The position numbers were made by a program, and so were the translations under genes. DNA of 64,000 bases from Burkholderia pyrrocinia. GTDB lineage: Bacteria > Pseudomonadota > Gammaproteobacteria > Burkholderiales > Burkholderiaceae. Below the pieces are notes generated by a model that worked only from the letters and a program-made list of their open reading frames with translations, had not been told where the DNA came from and made no database searches. Shown here piece after piece: positions 37,018 through 45,553 of the stretch. Each line of letters opens with the position of its first letter. Positions within the stretch are counted from its first letter, which is position 1. The stretch lies in the NCBI RefSeq assembly GCF_022809715.1, contig NZ_CP094459.1, positions 1,922,001-1,986,000 of the forward strand, in the 5' to 3' direction.

Positions 37018-38751
37018 TCAATCCAGTCGGGCGCGGCGTTCCGCATACACATAGAGCGGACGCCACAGCAGGCGGTTGGTGGCGATCACCAGGATCGACA
37101 TCATCGTGATGCCGAGTGCGATGCGCAGGTAGTCGCCCGCAACGGTCATGTGTGCGATATAGGCGCCGAGCCCGCCTCCGTCGAGCGCGGTCGGCCCCCA
37201 GCTGACCGCTTCGGACACGATGCTGGCGTTCCACGCGCCACCCGATGCCGTGATCGCACCCGTGACGTAATACGGAAAAATGCCGGGGAGCACCACCTTG
37301 CGCCACCACGCATGCGGCCGCAGGCGCAGGCTCGCGGCGGCTTCCCGCAGATCGTTCGGCAGCGCGGTCGTGCCCGCGATCACGTTGAACAGGATGTACC
37401 ACTGCGTGCCCAGGATCATGAGCGGGCTCAACCAGATCTTCGGCGCGAGGCCGAAGCGCACGATCAGGAACACCGCCATCGGAAACAGCAGGTTGGCGGG
37501 AAATGCCGCGAGAAACTGCGCAATCGGCTGCACGCGCTCCGTCAACCTTGGCCGCAGTCCGATCAGCACGCCGAGCGGCACCCAGACGATCGACGCGATC
37601 GCAATCAGCACGACGACCCGCGCCAAGGTCAGCATGCCGTCGTGCGCGACGACGGCGACATCGCTCCACATCAGGCGCGGCACGGCGACGCGCAGCAGGA
37701 CCGAGACCAGCCAAGCGAGGCCGGCGGCGCACGAGGCCAGCCAGATCGCGTCGCCCGCGCGCCGGGACAAGGGCAGACGCGGCGTGAGCGCATGCCGCGG
37801 CAACGCGAGGCGCGCGTGCGCGGCCCGCTGCAGGATCGAGCCGAGCGGCGCGCTGGCCTGCCGAATCAGGCTGGAGCGCCGCAGCAGATCGAGCACCCAG
37901 CTGTGCGGCGCGCTTCGGCTGGCCGTCTGCTCGAAGCGGAACTTGTCGGCCCAGGCGACCATCGGCCGAAACAGCAACTGGTCGTAGAGCACGATGGCGA
38001 CGGTCATCGCGAGAATCGCATAGCCGACCGCGTGGAGATCGCGCTGCTCGATCGCCCGCGCGACATACGAACCGACGCCCGGCAGCGCGATCTGCAGGTT
38101 GCCGACCGAAATCGCTTCGGAGGCAACCACGAAGAACCATCCGCCCGACATCGACATCATCGTGTTCCAGATCAGGCCGGGCATCGCGAACGGCACCTCG
38201 AGCCGCCAGAATCGTTGCCATGCCGACAGCCGCAGGCTGCGGCTCGCTTCGTCCAGATCGTGCGGCACCATCCGCAGCGACTGGTAGAAACTGAAAGCCA
38301 TGTTCCATGCCTGGCTCGTGAAGATCGCGAAAATCGCCGCCAGTTCGGCGCCGAGCAGATTGCCGGGAAACAGCGACACGAAAAACACCACCGTAAACGA
38401 CAGGTAACCGAGAATCGGCACCGATTGCAGGACGTCGAGCAGCGGAATCAGCACCATCTCCGCGCGGCGGCTCTTCGCGGCGAGCGTCGCGTAGGTGAAG
38501 GTGAAACACAGCGACGCGAACAGCGCGGCCAGCATGCGCATCACCGTGCGCAGCGTGTATCCCGGCAATGCGTCGGGCGCGAGCGTGACGCTCGCGTGCT
38601 GCGCGATCGCGAGAGGGCCGACCATCTGCCGCGCGCCGGCGCCGACGAGCACCACCAGGCCGAGCACCAGCAGCACGGCAAGCGGGTCGCGCCAGTCGGG
38701 CGCGCGCGGGTGCCAGTGTCCGCCGTGCAGGATGTCCGCATGGTGCTCCAA
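37018..38751 (-). CDS. Double ABC permease, NitT/TauT type
   Basis: The 577-aa protein contains two binding-protein-dependent permease domains in one chain. Each has the cytoplasmic EAA-like loop that contacts the ATPase: DEASRSLRLSAWQRFWRLEVPFA in the first half (shown in part here as EASRSLRLSAWQRF) and REAAASLRLRPHAWWRKV in the second. About 11-12 membrane helices are predicted. Such fusions are known in importers related to nitrate, sulfonate or taurine uptake. A perfect FNR-type box lies 57 bases upstream. The missing binding protein leaves both direction and substrate open. Confidence 0.9.
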   Translation of the reverse strand: MEHHADILHGGHWHPRAPDWRDPLAVLLVLGLVVLVGAGARQMVGPLAIAQHASVTLAPDALPGYTLRTVMRMLAALFASLCFTFTYATLAAKSRRAEMVLIPLLDVLQSVPILGYLSFTVVFFVSLFPGNLLGAELAAIFAIFTSQAWNMAFSFYQSLRMVPHDLDEASRSLRLSAWQRFWRLEVPFAMPGLIWNTMMSMSGGWFFVVASEAISVGNLQIALPGVGSYVARAIEQRDLHAVGYAILAMTVAIVLYDQLLFRPMVAWADKFRFEQTASRSAPHSWVLDLLRRSSLIRQASAPLGSILQRAAHARLALPRHALTPRLPLSRRAGDAIWLASCAAGLAWLVSVLLRVAVPRLMWSDVAVVAHDGMLTLARVVVLIAIASIVWVPLGVLIGLRPRLTERVQPIAQFLAAFPANLLFPMAVFLIVRFGLAPKIWLSPLMILGTQWYILFNVIAGTTALPNDLREAAASLRLRPHAWWRKVVLPGIFPYYVTGAITASGGAWNASIVSEAVSWGPTALDGGGLGAYIAHMTVAGDYLRIALGITMMSILVIATNRLLWRPLYVYAERRARLD

Positions 38752-38807
38752 AGTGGGTCCCCCCGTTCGGTTTCGTCACATCGTCGGCCACGCTGGCCGG
38801 CGGGCCG

Positions 38808-38821
38808 TTGACATGGGTCAA
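38808..38821 (-). promoter_or_regulatory. FNR/Anr-type box upstream of ABC permease
   Basis: TTGACATGGGTCAA matches the pattern fully. It lies 57 bases before the permease start at 38751. A convincing -10 is not obvious. Confidence 0.7.
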
Positions 38822-39061
38822 GCATGGCCTGAGCCGCTCGGGACGGGCGACGGCGCGGGGGGCCGGATCGGGTTCATGCGAGTGGGTCAGGTATCGCCCG
38901 GGCGGGCGCGATCCGGCCGGTTGAACGCGCAGCGCCCGGGCCATGCGCCGCTGCGGCGAATCCGCCCGGTCCGGGACCAGGTGCACTCGACACTCGGCGC
39001 CCGGCGCCCGGGAAGCTTCGTCCACGCGCGCCGCGGGTCCGTCGCGACATCGGCGTGCGCG

Positions 39062-39103
39062 TTGAGATGGATCAATCCCCGTTGCAGGATCGCTGAATAC
39101 GCT
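39062..39103 (+). promoter_or_regulatory. FNR/Anr-type promoter of cbpA, one mismatch
   Basis: TTGAGATGGATCAA at 39062-39075 has one mismatch in the fifth base. TACGCT at 39098-39103 starts 36 bases from the box edge and is a plausible -10. cbpA starts at 39254, giving a leader of about 145 bases. Confidence 0.65.
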
Positions 39104-39253
39104 GCGAAGGAGGGTGCGTGAACGCGCGTGGACGATACGTTCGCACCGCCGTGCCGCGCCATGCCGGAATTCGCGGCACGGAGCGCCGTCTCGGCCAGGC
39201 TGCAGCGACGCATGCGCCGACCGGTCCATCGCTCTTACCGCCAGATCTTTCTC

Positions 39254-40174
39254 ATGGAATACAAAGACTATTACGAAGTGCTGGGCCTGGCGCGCGACGC
39301 GACTCAGGACGACATCAAGCGGGCGTATCGCAAGCTCGCGCGCAAATATCACCCCGACGTCAGCAAGCATCAGGATGCCGAAGCGAATTTCAAGGAAGTG
39401 GGGCAGGCCTACGAGGTGTTGAAGGACCCCGAGAAGCGGGCTGCCTACGACAGACTCGGCGCCGGCTGGCATGGCGGCGACGCATTTCACCCGCAGCCGA
39501 ACTGGGACGAAGGGTTCGAATTCAGCGGAGCCGGTGCGCCGCCCGACTTCGACGACTATCTGGCGTCGATCTTCGCCGCCGGGCGGGCCAGGCAGGATCG
39601 GCCGCTCAACGCCGGGCGCGATCACCATGCGAAGCTCGTCGTCGATCTGGAAGACGCGTATCGCGGCGCGCAGCGCGTCATTTCGCTGAGCGTGCCGGTC
39701 GTCGACCCACAGGGTCACGTGCGGCTGCAACCGCGGACGCTGAACGTCGCCATCCCGAAAGGCATCCGGGCCGGACAGTTCATCCGGTTGGCGGGACAGG
39801 GCGGTGCAGCGCATGGCGGCGGCGCGCCCGGCGACCTGTATCTCGAGATCGTGTTTCGCGACCATCCGCGGTTTCAGGTGGACGACCGGGATGTGACGGT
39901 CGATCTCCCGGTCGCGCCGTGGGAAGCGGCACTCGGCGCAACGGTCACGACGCCGACGCCCGACGGCGAGGTCGCGGTGACCGTGCCCGGGAATTCGCCA
40001 TCCGGAAGACGGCTGCGATTGAAAGGCAAGGGGATTCCCGGCGATCCGCCCGGCAACCTGTACGTGAAGCTGAATATCGTGCTGCCGCCCGCCGACAGCG
40101 AGCGAAGCAAGGCCGCCTACGACACCATGCGCCAGTCGTTCGATTTCGACCCGCGCGCGCATTTTTACGGGTGA
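39254..40174 (+). CDS. cbpA: DnaJ-like co-chaperone CbpA
   Basis: The 306-aa product has an N-terminal J-domain (MEYKDYYEVLGLARDATQDD, then the essential HPD in YHPDVSKH), a short Gly/Asp-rich linker and two C-terminal substrate-binding beta domains (GHVRLQPRTLNVAIPKGI, PWEAALGATVTTP). It lacks the zinc-finger of true DnaJ, which identifies CbpA. It stimulates DnaK and in E. coli is a starvation co-chaperone. The start at 39254 begins the J-domain. It is followed three bases later by cbpM. Confidence 0.93.
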   Translation: MEYKDYYEVLGLARDATQDDIKRAYRKLARKYHPDVSKHQDAEANFKEVGQAYEVLKDPEKRAAYDRLGAGWHGGDAFHPQPNWDEGFEFSGAGAPPDFDDYLASIFAAGRARQDRPLNAGRDHHAKLVVDLEDAYRGAQRVISLSVPVVDPQGHVRLQPRTLNVAIPKGIRAGQFIRLAGQGGAAHGGGAPGDLYLEIVFRDHPRFQVDDRDVTVDLPVAPWEAALGATVTTPTPDGEVAVTVPGNSPSGRRLRLKGKGIPGDPPGNLYVKLNIVLPPADSERSKAAYDTMRQSFDFDPRAHFYG

Positions 40175-40177
40175 TGC

Positions 40178-40531
40178 ATGATGAAAGAATCCGAAACCGC
40201 CTGTCTGCAAGGACAGGTCATCGACGAGTGCGTCGAACTGACGTTCGTCGAGCTGTGCCGGATGAGCGGCGCGTCCGAGGAAGAAGTGACGCTGTGGGTC
40301 GCGGAGGGCGCGCTCGATCCGATCGGCGCCGGTCCGCGAGAGTGGCGTTTCAGCGGCGCGGTGCTGCGCCGCGTCGCGATCGCGCAGCGCCTGTCCCGGG
40401 ACCTGATGATCAACCCGCCAGGCATCGCGCTCGCGCTCGATCTGCTCGACGAGATCGATGCGCTGCGCGCTCGCACCCGGGCGGCCCCGACCGCGCATCG
40501 GGAATCGGGGCCGCCCGCGGGCCCCGCCTGA
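40178..40531 (+). CDS. cbpM: Chaperone modulator CbpM
   Basis: The 117-aa protein is a MerR-like helix-turn-helix fold without a clear DNA-binding partner. It contains VELTFVELCRMSGASEEEV and WRFSGAVLRRVAIAQRLSRDL, matching CbpM. In E. coli CbpM binds the J-domain of CbpA and blocks its action. It starts three bases after the cbpA stop, and the pairing itself is strong evidence. A second ATG at 40181 is an equally possible start. Confidence 0.9.
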   Translation: MMKESETACLQGQVIDECVELTFVELCRMSGASEEEVTLWVAEGALDPIGAGPREWRFSGAVLRRVAIAQRLSRDLMINPPGIALALDLLDEIDALRARTRAAPTAHRESGPPAGPA

Positions 40532-40617
40532 TTCGACTGCCCGACGGGCGAGATTGATCACGGGGGCGGCCATGACGAAGCGCGGCCGCCACGATTGCGA
40601 TCCGAGGAGACTTGATC

Positions 40618-41337
40618 ATGGGAAACGACTTTCGCAAGGCAGCACGAGCGGAAGAATCGCAGCGCGTATGGGAGGGCGACGACGTCGGCCTTCGACAGTA
40701 TGTGCGGCGCGTCTACAACTATATGGCCGGAGGCCTGGCGCTGACGGGCGCCATTGCCTACATCGGCGCGTCGACGGGGTTTTACCGCTCGATCGTCGGA
40801 ACGCCCCTGTTCTGGGTCGTGCTGCTCGCACCGCTGGCGCTGGTCATGTTCCTGAGCTTCCGCATCGAGCACATCAGTTTCGGCGCGGCGCAGATCAGTT
40901 TCTGGGCCTACGCAGCGCTGGTCGGGCTCTCCCTTTCCGGCATCTTCCTCGTGTATACGGGCGAGAGCATTGCACGCGTATTCTTCATCAGCGCGGCCAC
41001 CTTCGGCGCAACGAGCCTCTATGGCTACTCGACACGGGCCGATCTCTCACGCTTCGGCTCCTTTCTGTTCATGGGGCTGATCGGCATCATCATCGCGGGG
41101 GTCGTGAATCTCTTCCTGGCTTCCTCGGCGCTGCAGTTCGTCGTTTCAGTGATCGGCGTGCTCGTGTTCACGGGGCTCACCGCATACGACACGCAACGCA
41201 TCAAGCGCCTCTACATAGCGGGCGAAGAGGGCGAGATCGTCGGCAAGAAGGCGATCCTGGGGGCGCTTGCGCTCTATCTCGACTTTCTCAACCTTTTCCT
41301 GATGCTGATGCGGCTCCTCGGCAACCGCCGCAGCTAG
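40618..41337 (+). CDS. Bax inhibitor-1 / YccA-family membrane protein
   Basis: The 239-aa inner-membrane protein has seven predicted helices starting near residue 35. It shows family motifs YNYMAGGLALTGAIAY and GLTAYDTQRIKRLY. The start at 40618 follows GAGGAGA by seven bases; a TTG two codons earlier is less likely. Bacterial members such as YccA interact with the FtsH protease, and some form calcium-leak channels. It follows cbpM by 86 bases, so it may be part of the same stress transcript. A hairpin at 41415-41448 may end that transcript. Confidence 0.9.
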   Translation: MGNDFRKAARAEESQRVWEGDDVGLRQYVRRVYNYMAGGLALTGAIAYIGASTGFYRSIVGTPLFWVVLLAPLALVMFLSFRIEHISFGAAQISFWAYAALVGLSLSGIFLVYTGESIARVFFISAATFGATSLYGYSTRADLSRFGSFLFMGLIGIIIAGVVNLFLASSALQFVVSVIGVLVFTGLTAYDTQRIKRLYIAGEEGEIVGKKAILGALALYLDFLNLFLMLMRLLGNRRS

Positions 41338-41414
41338 GCGAACAACGGTTTCGGATCGGGACCGGAAGCGCCGCGGAAAGCCGGCGGGATCACCTCCGGT
41401 GCAAGCAGGGGCAG

Positions 41415-41448
41415 ATTCCTGTCCAACCCGCGCGCTTGTGACAGGAAT
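41415..41448 (+). terminator. Hairpin after the cbpA-cbpM-BI-1 unit
   Basis: ATTCCTGTC (41415-41423) and GACAGGAAT (41440-41448) form a perfect nine-base stem with a 16-base loop, 78 bases after the stop at 41337, followed by TT only. It may work for both converging genes. Confidence 0.5.
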
Positions 41449-41484
41449 TTACGTCGACCTTGTTCGCCCCCGACAAACGCAACC

Positions 41485-41961
41485 TCAATAGCGGCTCGGA
41501 TCTTTCACCAGCAGCCCGTCGGGCTTCCATCGTCCGGAGTCAAGCGTCCCCAAAAGCATCGTGCGTGCGGGAGGCCCCTCCGGATCGTTGTAGTGAACGA
41601 CGCTATGCTGGATGCCGGTAATGACGATCACATGACCCGGTTCATCCAGAAAATGACCCGCAGCCCAGATCGGACCGGAGTCCGTCAGTACCGCAGCGAG
41701 CCACTCCGGGGTGATCTTGTCGGGCTGATCAAGCGGCACGAGTCCTTCAGCGGCGCATAACTCAAGGATTCTTGCCTCGGGGAGCCCCCGGTCCGCCTGC
41801 CATAGCTTCGGAATGCCCCGGCGCGGTCCAGGGCGGAAGTAGTACGAAACCATGCACGCCGCGGCATACCAGCACGCGTTTTTCACCTCTTTGGAACCTG
41901 ACTTGGTCATCTTCACGCCGCTCTGATCGACCAGCCCAACGTTTAGTCTGACGTCTACCAT
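41485..41961 (-). CDS. Papain-like cysteine peptidase (AvrRpt2/C39-like)
   Basis: The 158-aa protein has the catalytic cysteine context KNACWYAAACMVSYYF near residue 31, a histidine in EPGHVIVITGI near residue 111, and a following HYNDPEGP, giving a C-H-N/D triad typical of papain-like peptidases of the AvrRpt2 or C39-like group. It has no signal peptide. Its codon use and base composition look less GC-rich than its neighbours, and it lies next to an IS-like tandem repeat, so it is probably acquired. It may be a secreted effector, toxin or bacteriocin-processing peptidase; the sequence does not decide. Confidence 0.7.
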   Translation of the reverse strand: MVDVRLNVGLVDQSGVKMTKSGSKEVKNACWYAAACMVSYYFRPGPRRGIPKLWQADRGLPEARILELCAAEGLVPLDQPDKITPEWLAAVLTDSGPIWAAGHFLDEPGHVIVITGIQHSVVHYNDPEGPPARTMLLGTLDSGRWKPDGLLVKDPSRY

Positions 41962-42109
41962 TTCGGGTCTCGAAGCATGATGAATCTATAAGAGTAGGAA
42001 GAGTCGGGCTCGGCGACAACCATCCCGGCAGATCATGGCGATCCGTTCCATTGCAGCCATCGAAGTCTCCGGCGCTGGGTTGCCGGCGACCGGTCAGCTT
42101 ACGCGGCCC

Positions 42110-42157
42110 GAAAGCGGACATTTCTATGTAGCCAAAAGCGGACATTTCAATCTAGCC
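42110..42157. repeat. Tandem 24-base repeat of insertion-sequence type
   Basis: Two adjacent 24-base units (42110-42133 and 42134-42157) share the core AAAGCGGACATTTC and both end TAGCC, with only a few differences. Repeated short subterminal units like this occur at the ends of IS21-like elements, where the transposase binds. No transposase gene is present nearby, so this may be a leftover end. The surrounding bases to 42259 hold no gene. Confidence 0.6.
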
Positions 42158-42259
42158 ACTACAACCAGTCAATTCGATAATCGATCATCAGCATTATGTA
42201 AAATATGATATTCACGTCCCCAAACCCCTGACTCCGCCGCCAACAACCCTCCGCGACCA

Positions 42260-45200
42260 TCAATCCACCTCCGGATCCCCAACCGTCTCCGCCCGCCTTG
42301 CCTCGCGCCTCGTCATCGCAACGTGCCGGCCACGCCGGCCCACGGACGCGACAACCCGAAACGCCACCGGCGCGAACACGAGCCCGAACATCGTCGCGGC
42401 AAGCACACCCCCGAACGCACCCGTGCCGATCGAACGCCGGCTTTCCGCACCAGCGCCCGTCGCCAGCACGAGCGGCACGACCCCGAGCAAAAACGCCATC
42501 GACGTCATTACGATCGGCCGGAATCGCGCGGCGGCCGCGTCGATCACCGCCTGCCGCAGCGGCACGCCGCGCCCGGCCAGATCGCGCGCGTACTGCACGA
42601 TCAGGATCGCGTTCTTCGCCGCCAGCCCGACCACGGTGATCATCCCGACCTTGAAGTACACGTCGTTCGGCATGCCGCGCGCGAGCGCCGCCGCAATCGC
42701 GCCGATCATGCCGAGCGGCACGATCGTCAGCACGGACAGCGGAATCGACCAGCTTTCGTACAGTGCGGCAAGCGCCATGAACACCGCGAGCACCGACAAC
42801 CCGACGAGCAGCGGCGTTTGCCGCGCGGCAACCTGCTCCTCGCGCGCCGCATCGACCCAGTCGAAACCGATCCCGGCCGGCAGCGCGCCGGCGAGCCGCT
42901 CCATCTCAGCCATCGCCGCGCCCGAACTCGTGCCGGCCGCCGCCCGGCCGCTGATGTCGAGCGACGGATAACCGTTGTAACGATTCAGCATCACCGGGCC
43001 GATCGTCCAGTGCGGCGCGGCGATGGCCGATAGCGGAACCATGTCGCCGGTGCGGTTCGGCACCGTCAGCGCCATCAGTTGCGCATCGGTCGCGCGTGCG
43101 ACCGGGTCGGCCTCGATGATCACCCGCCGCATCCTGCCCGACGCCGGAAAATCGTTGATGTAGTTCGAGCCGAACGTGCCGCCCAGGAGCCCCGCGATCC
43201 GCTCGAACGGTACGCCGAGCGCATACGCCTTCGCGCGATCGACATCGAGTTCGATACGCGGCGCGTCCGGCAGGTCCTCGAAATGCACGGCGGCGAGCAA
43301 CGGATCCGCCTTCGCACGCTCGGACAGTTGCTCGCGAGCCGCTTTCAACGCGTCGAGCCCGACGCCGCCCCGATCCTCGAGCCGGAACGTGAATCCGTCG
43401 GAATGCCCGATGCCGCGCACCGACGGCGGCAGCGACGCCTCGACGTCGCCGTCGAGGATCGTGCCGAAACGCCCGTTGAGCCGGTCGCGCAGCGCCATCG
43501 CGTCGATGTCGCGCTGCGCCCAGTCCTTCAGCTCCACAAACGCCATCCCGACGTTCTGCCCGCTGCCCGCGAAACTCCAGCCGATCACGCTCGTCACGTT
43601 CGCGATCGCCGGCTCCGCGCGCAGGATCGCCTCGACACGCTCGACGACCGCGAGCGTGCGCGCCTGCGTAGCGCCCGCCGGCAACTGGATCATCACCTGC
43701 AGTTGCCCCTGGTCCTCGGTCGGCAGGAAGCCGCCCGGCATCATCCAGTACAGCAGCCCGCATGCGATCACGAGCGCCGCGTAGACCGCCACGACCAGGC
43801 CGATGCGGCGCACGGCGAACGCGGCGATGCGGCGATAACCGGTCTCGACGCGTGCGAAGGCCGCACCGAACCGGTCGGCCAGACGCGCTCCGATGCCGCG
43901 TCGCCGCGCGCGGCCGGTTCCGCCATCGTGTCGCGCGACCGGCTTCAGCAGGTTCGCGCACAGCGCGGGCGTGAGCGACAGCGCCATGAACGACGACACC
44001 AGCATCGACGCGATCATCGCCACCGCGAACTGCCGGTAGATGCCGCCGACAGTGCCGGGAAAAAACGCCATCGGCACGAATACGGCGGTCAGCACCGCGG
44101 TCACGCCGACGATCGCACCGCCGATCCGCTTCATTGCCCGGCGCGTGGCGTCGCGCGGCGACACGCCCTCCTCCATCACGCGGTGCACGCTCTCGACGAC
44201 GACGATCGCGTCGTCGACGAGGATGCCGATCGCCAGCACGAGACCGAACATCGTGAACACGTTGATCGACAGTCCGAACGCCCACATCGCGACGAACGCG
44301 CCCATCAGCGTGACGGGAATCACGACGGTCGGCACCAGCGTGTAACGCAGGTCGCGCAGGAACAGCCACATCACGCAGAACACCAGCACGACCGCCTCGA
44401 CGAGCGTCAGCACGACCTCCCGGATCGCGATCGTCACGAAATGCGCACCGTCGAACGGAATCTCGATCGCCACGCCCGGCGGTAGCACCCTCGACAGCTC
44501 GGCGAGCCGCGCGCGGATCGCGTTCGACGTTTCGAGCGCGTTGCCGCGCGGGCCGAGCTGGATGCCGACGGTGGCCGCCGGTCGGCCGTTCAGCCGCGAA
44601 TAGAACGAGTAGTCGTCGCGGCCGATTTCGACCCGCGCGACGTCGGCAACGCGCACCGCCGAACCGTCCGTCTTCGACTTCAGCACGATCCGGCCGAACT
44701 CGTCCGGCGACGCGAGCTGGCCCTTGACGACAATCGACGCGGTGAGCTGCTGGCCGCCCGGGAACGGCGCATCGCCGATCGCGCCGGCCGTCACCGTCGC
44801 GTTCTGCGTGCCGATCGCCGCGATCACGTCGTCGGCGCCGACACCGTATTCGCGCAGCTTGTGCGGATCGAGCCAGACCCGCAGCGCCTCGTCGGCGTCC
44901 CACAGCTCGGCCGCGCCGACGCCCGGCGCACGCTTCAGTTCGCGCAGCACGTAGCGGTTCAGGTAATCGCCGAGCTGAGCGGAATCGCGCGTGCCGTCGG
45001 TCGACGTCAGCGTGACGAGCATCAGGAACGTGTTCGCCGCCTTGAACACGCCGATCCCCTGCTGGACGACCTGCTGCGGCAACCGCGATTCGACCTGCTT
45101 CAGCCGGTTGTTCACGTCGACGAGCGCGATGTCCGGATCGGTGCCGGGCGAAAACGTCACGTCGATCTCGAGGTTGCCGTGACCGTCGCTGCTCGTCTCG

Positions 45201-45439
45201 TAGTACAGGAGCCCGTCGGCGCCGTCGAGGCTTTCCTCGATGATGCTGCCGACGTCGCCGTCGACCGTCTCGGTCGACGCGCCCGGATACGCGGCCGTGA
45301 TCACGACCCGCGGCGGTGCGAGGCGCGGATATTGCGCGATCGGAAGCTGCGGAATCGCGAGCACGCCCGCGACGACGATTGCGAGCGCAACGATCCACGC
45401 GAAAACGGGACGATCGATGAAGAATGACGGCATCGGCAT
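42260..45439 (-). CDS. RND-family multidrug efflux permease (HAE1 type)
   Basis: The 1,059-aa inner-membrane protein is an AcrB/MexF-type pump driven by protons. It starts MPMPSFFIDRPVFAWIVAL and has the expected two halves, each with a large periplasmic loop. Family motifs include GIGVFKAANTFLM, the proton-relay aspartates in GILVDDAIVVVESVHR, and the second-half FKVGMITVVGLAAKNAILIVQ. No membrane fusion or outer-membrane gene is adjacent, so it must use distant partners. It follows yejF-like and a 36-codon ORF on the same strand. Its last residues, rich in Arg and Glu, are unusual. Confidence 0.95.
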   Translation of the reverse strand: MPMPSFFIDRPVFAWIVALAIVVAGVLAIPQLPIAQYPRLAPPRVVITAAYPGASTETVDGDVGSIIEESLDGADGLLYYETSSDGHGNLEIDVTFSPGTDPDIALVDVNNRLKQVESRLPQQVVQQGIGVFKAANTFLMLVTLTSTDGTRDSAQLGDYLNRYVLRELKRAPGVGAAELWDADEALRVWLDPHKLREYGVGADDVIAAIGTQNATVTAGAIGDAPFPGGQQLTASIVVKGQLASPDEFGRIVLKSKTDGSAVRVADVARVEIGRDDYSFYSRLNGRPAATVGIQLGPRGNALETSNAIRARLAELSRVLPPGVAIEIPFDGAHFVTIAIREVVLTLVEAVVLVFCVMWLFLRDLRYTLVPTVVIPVTLMGAFVAMWAFGLSINVFTMFGLVLAIGILVDDAIVVVESVHRVMEEGVSPRDATRRAMKRIGGAIVGVTAVLTAVFVPMAFFPGTVGGIYRQFAVAMIASMLVSSFMALSLTPALCANLLKPVARHDGGTGRARRRGIGARLADRFGAAFARVETGYRRIAAFAVRRIGLVVAVYAALVIACGLLYWMMPGGFLPTEDQGQLQVMIQLPAGATQARTLAVVERVEAILRAEPAIANVTSVIGWSFAGSGQNVGMAFVELKDWAQRDIDAMALRDRLNGRFGTILDGDVEASLPPSVRGIGHSDGFTFRLEDRGGVGLDALKAAREQLSERAKADPLLAAVHFEDLPDAPRIELDVDRAKAYALGVPFERIAGLLGGTFGSNYINDFPASGRMRRVIIEADPVARATDAQLMALTVPNRTGDMVPLSAIAAPHWTIGPVMLNRYNGYPSLDISGRAAAGTSSGAAMAEMERLAGALPAGIGFDWVDAAREEQVAARQTPLLVGLSVLAVFMALAALYESWSIPLSVLTIVPLGMIGAIAAALARGMPNDVYFKVGMITVVGLAAKNAILIVQYARDLAGRGVPLRQAVIDAAAARFRPIVMTSMAFLLGVVPLVLATGAGAESRRSIGTGAFGGVLAATMFGLVFAPVAFRVVASVGRRGRHVAMTRREARRAETVGDPEVD

Positions 45440-45442
45440 GCG

Positions 45443-45553
45443 TCAGCGAACCGACGGCGTTCCGGCACAGGGCCGCAGGACGACATCGCCGTCGGCACCG
45501 CCGCACGGCACGCGGGCGGCCTGGGCGCGCTTCGCCCGGTTCACGTCAATCAT
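45443..45553 (-). CDS. Small ORF linking yejF-like gene to RND gene
   Basis: An ATG at 45553 overlaps the yejF-like stop at 45546-45548, and the frame ends at 45443, three bases before the RND start at 45439. It would encode a basic 36-residue peptide starting MIDVNRAKRAQAARVPCGG, with two cysteines and no known domain. The tight fit at both ends suggests a translational coupling ORF for the RND gene, which has no good ribosome site of its own. A chance ORF cannot be excluded. Confidence 0.4.
   Translation of the reverse strand: MIDVNRAKRAQAARVPCGGADGDVVLRPCAGTPSVR

Larger units (their letters stand above)
38752..39253. other. Divergent control region, ABC permease / cbpA
   Basis: This 502-base stretch holds two FNR-type boxes, at 38808-38821 facing the ABC permease and at 39062-39075 facing cbpA. 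The 240 bases between them are very GC-rich and show no convincing ORF. Confidence 0.6.

Noticed and set aside
40554..40570. TTGATCACGG near the BI-1 gene as an FNR box
   Set aside because: Only one half-site is present; the second half does not match.
42034..42209. Plus-strand ORF spanning the tandem 24-base repeat
   Set aside because: It merely translates the repeat units and has no ribosome site or homology.
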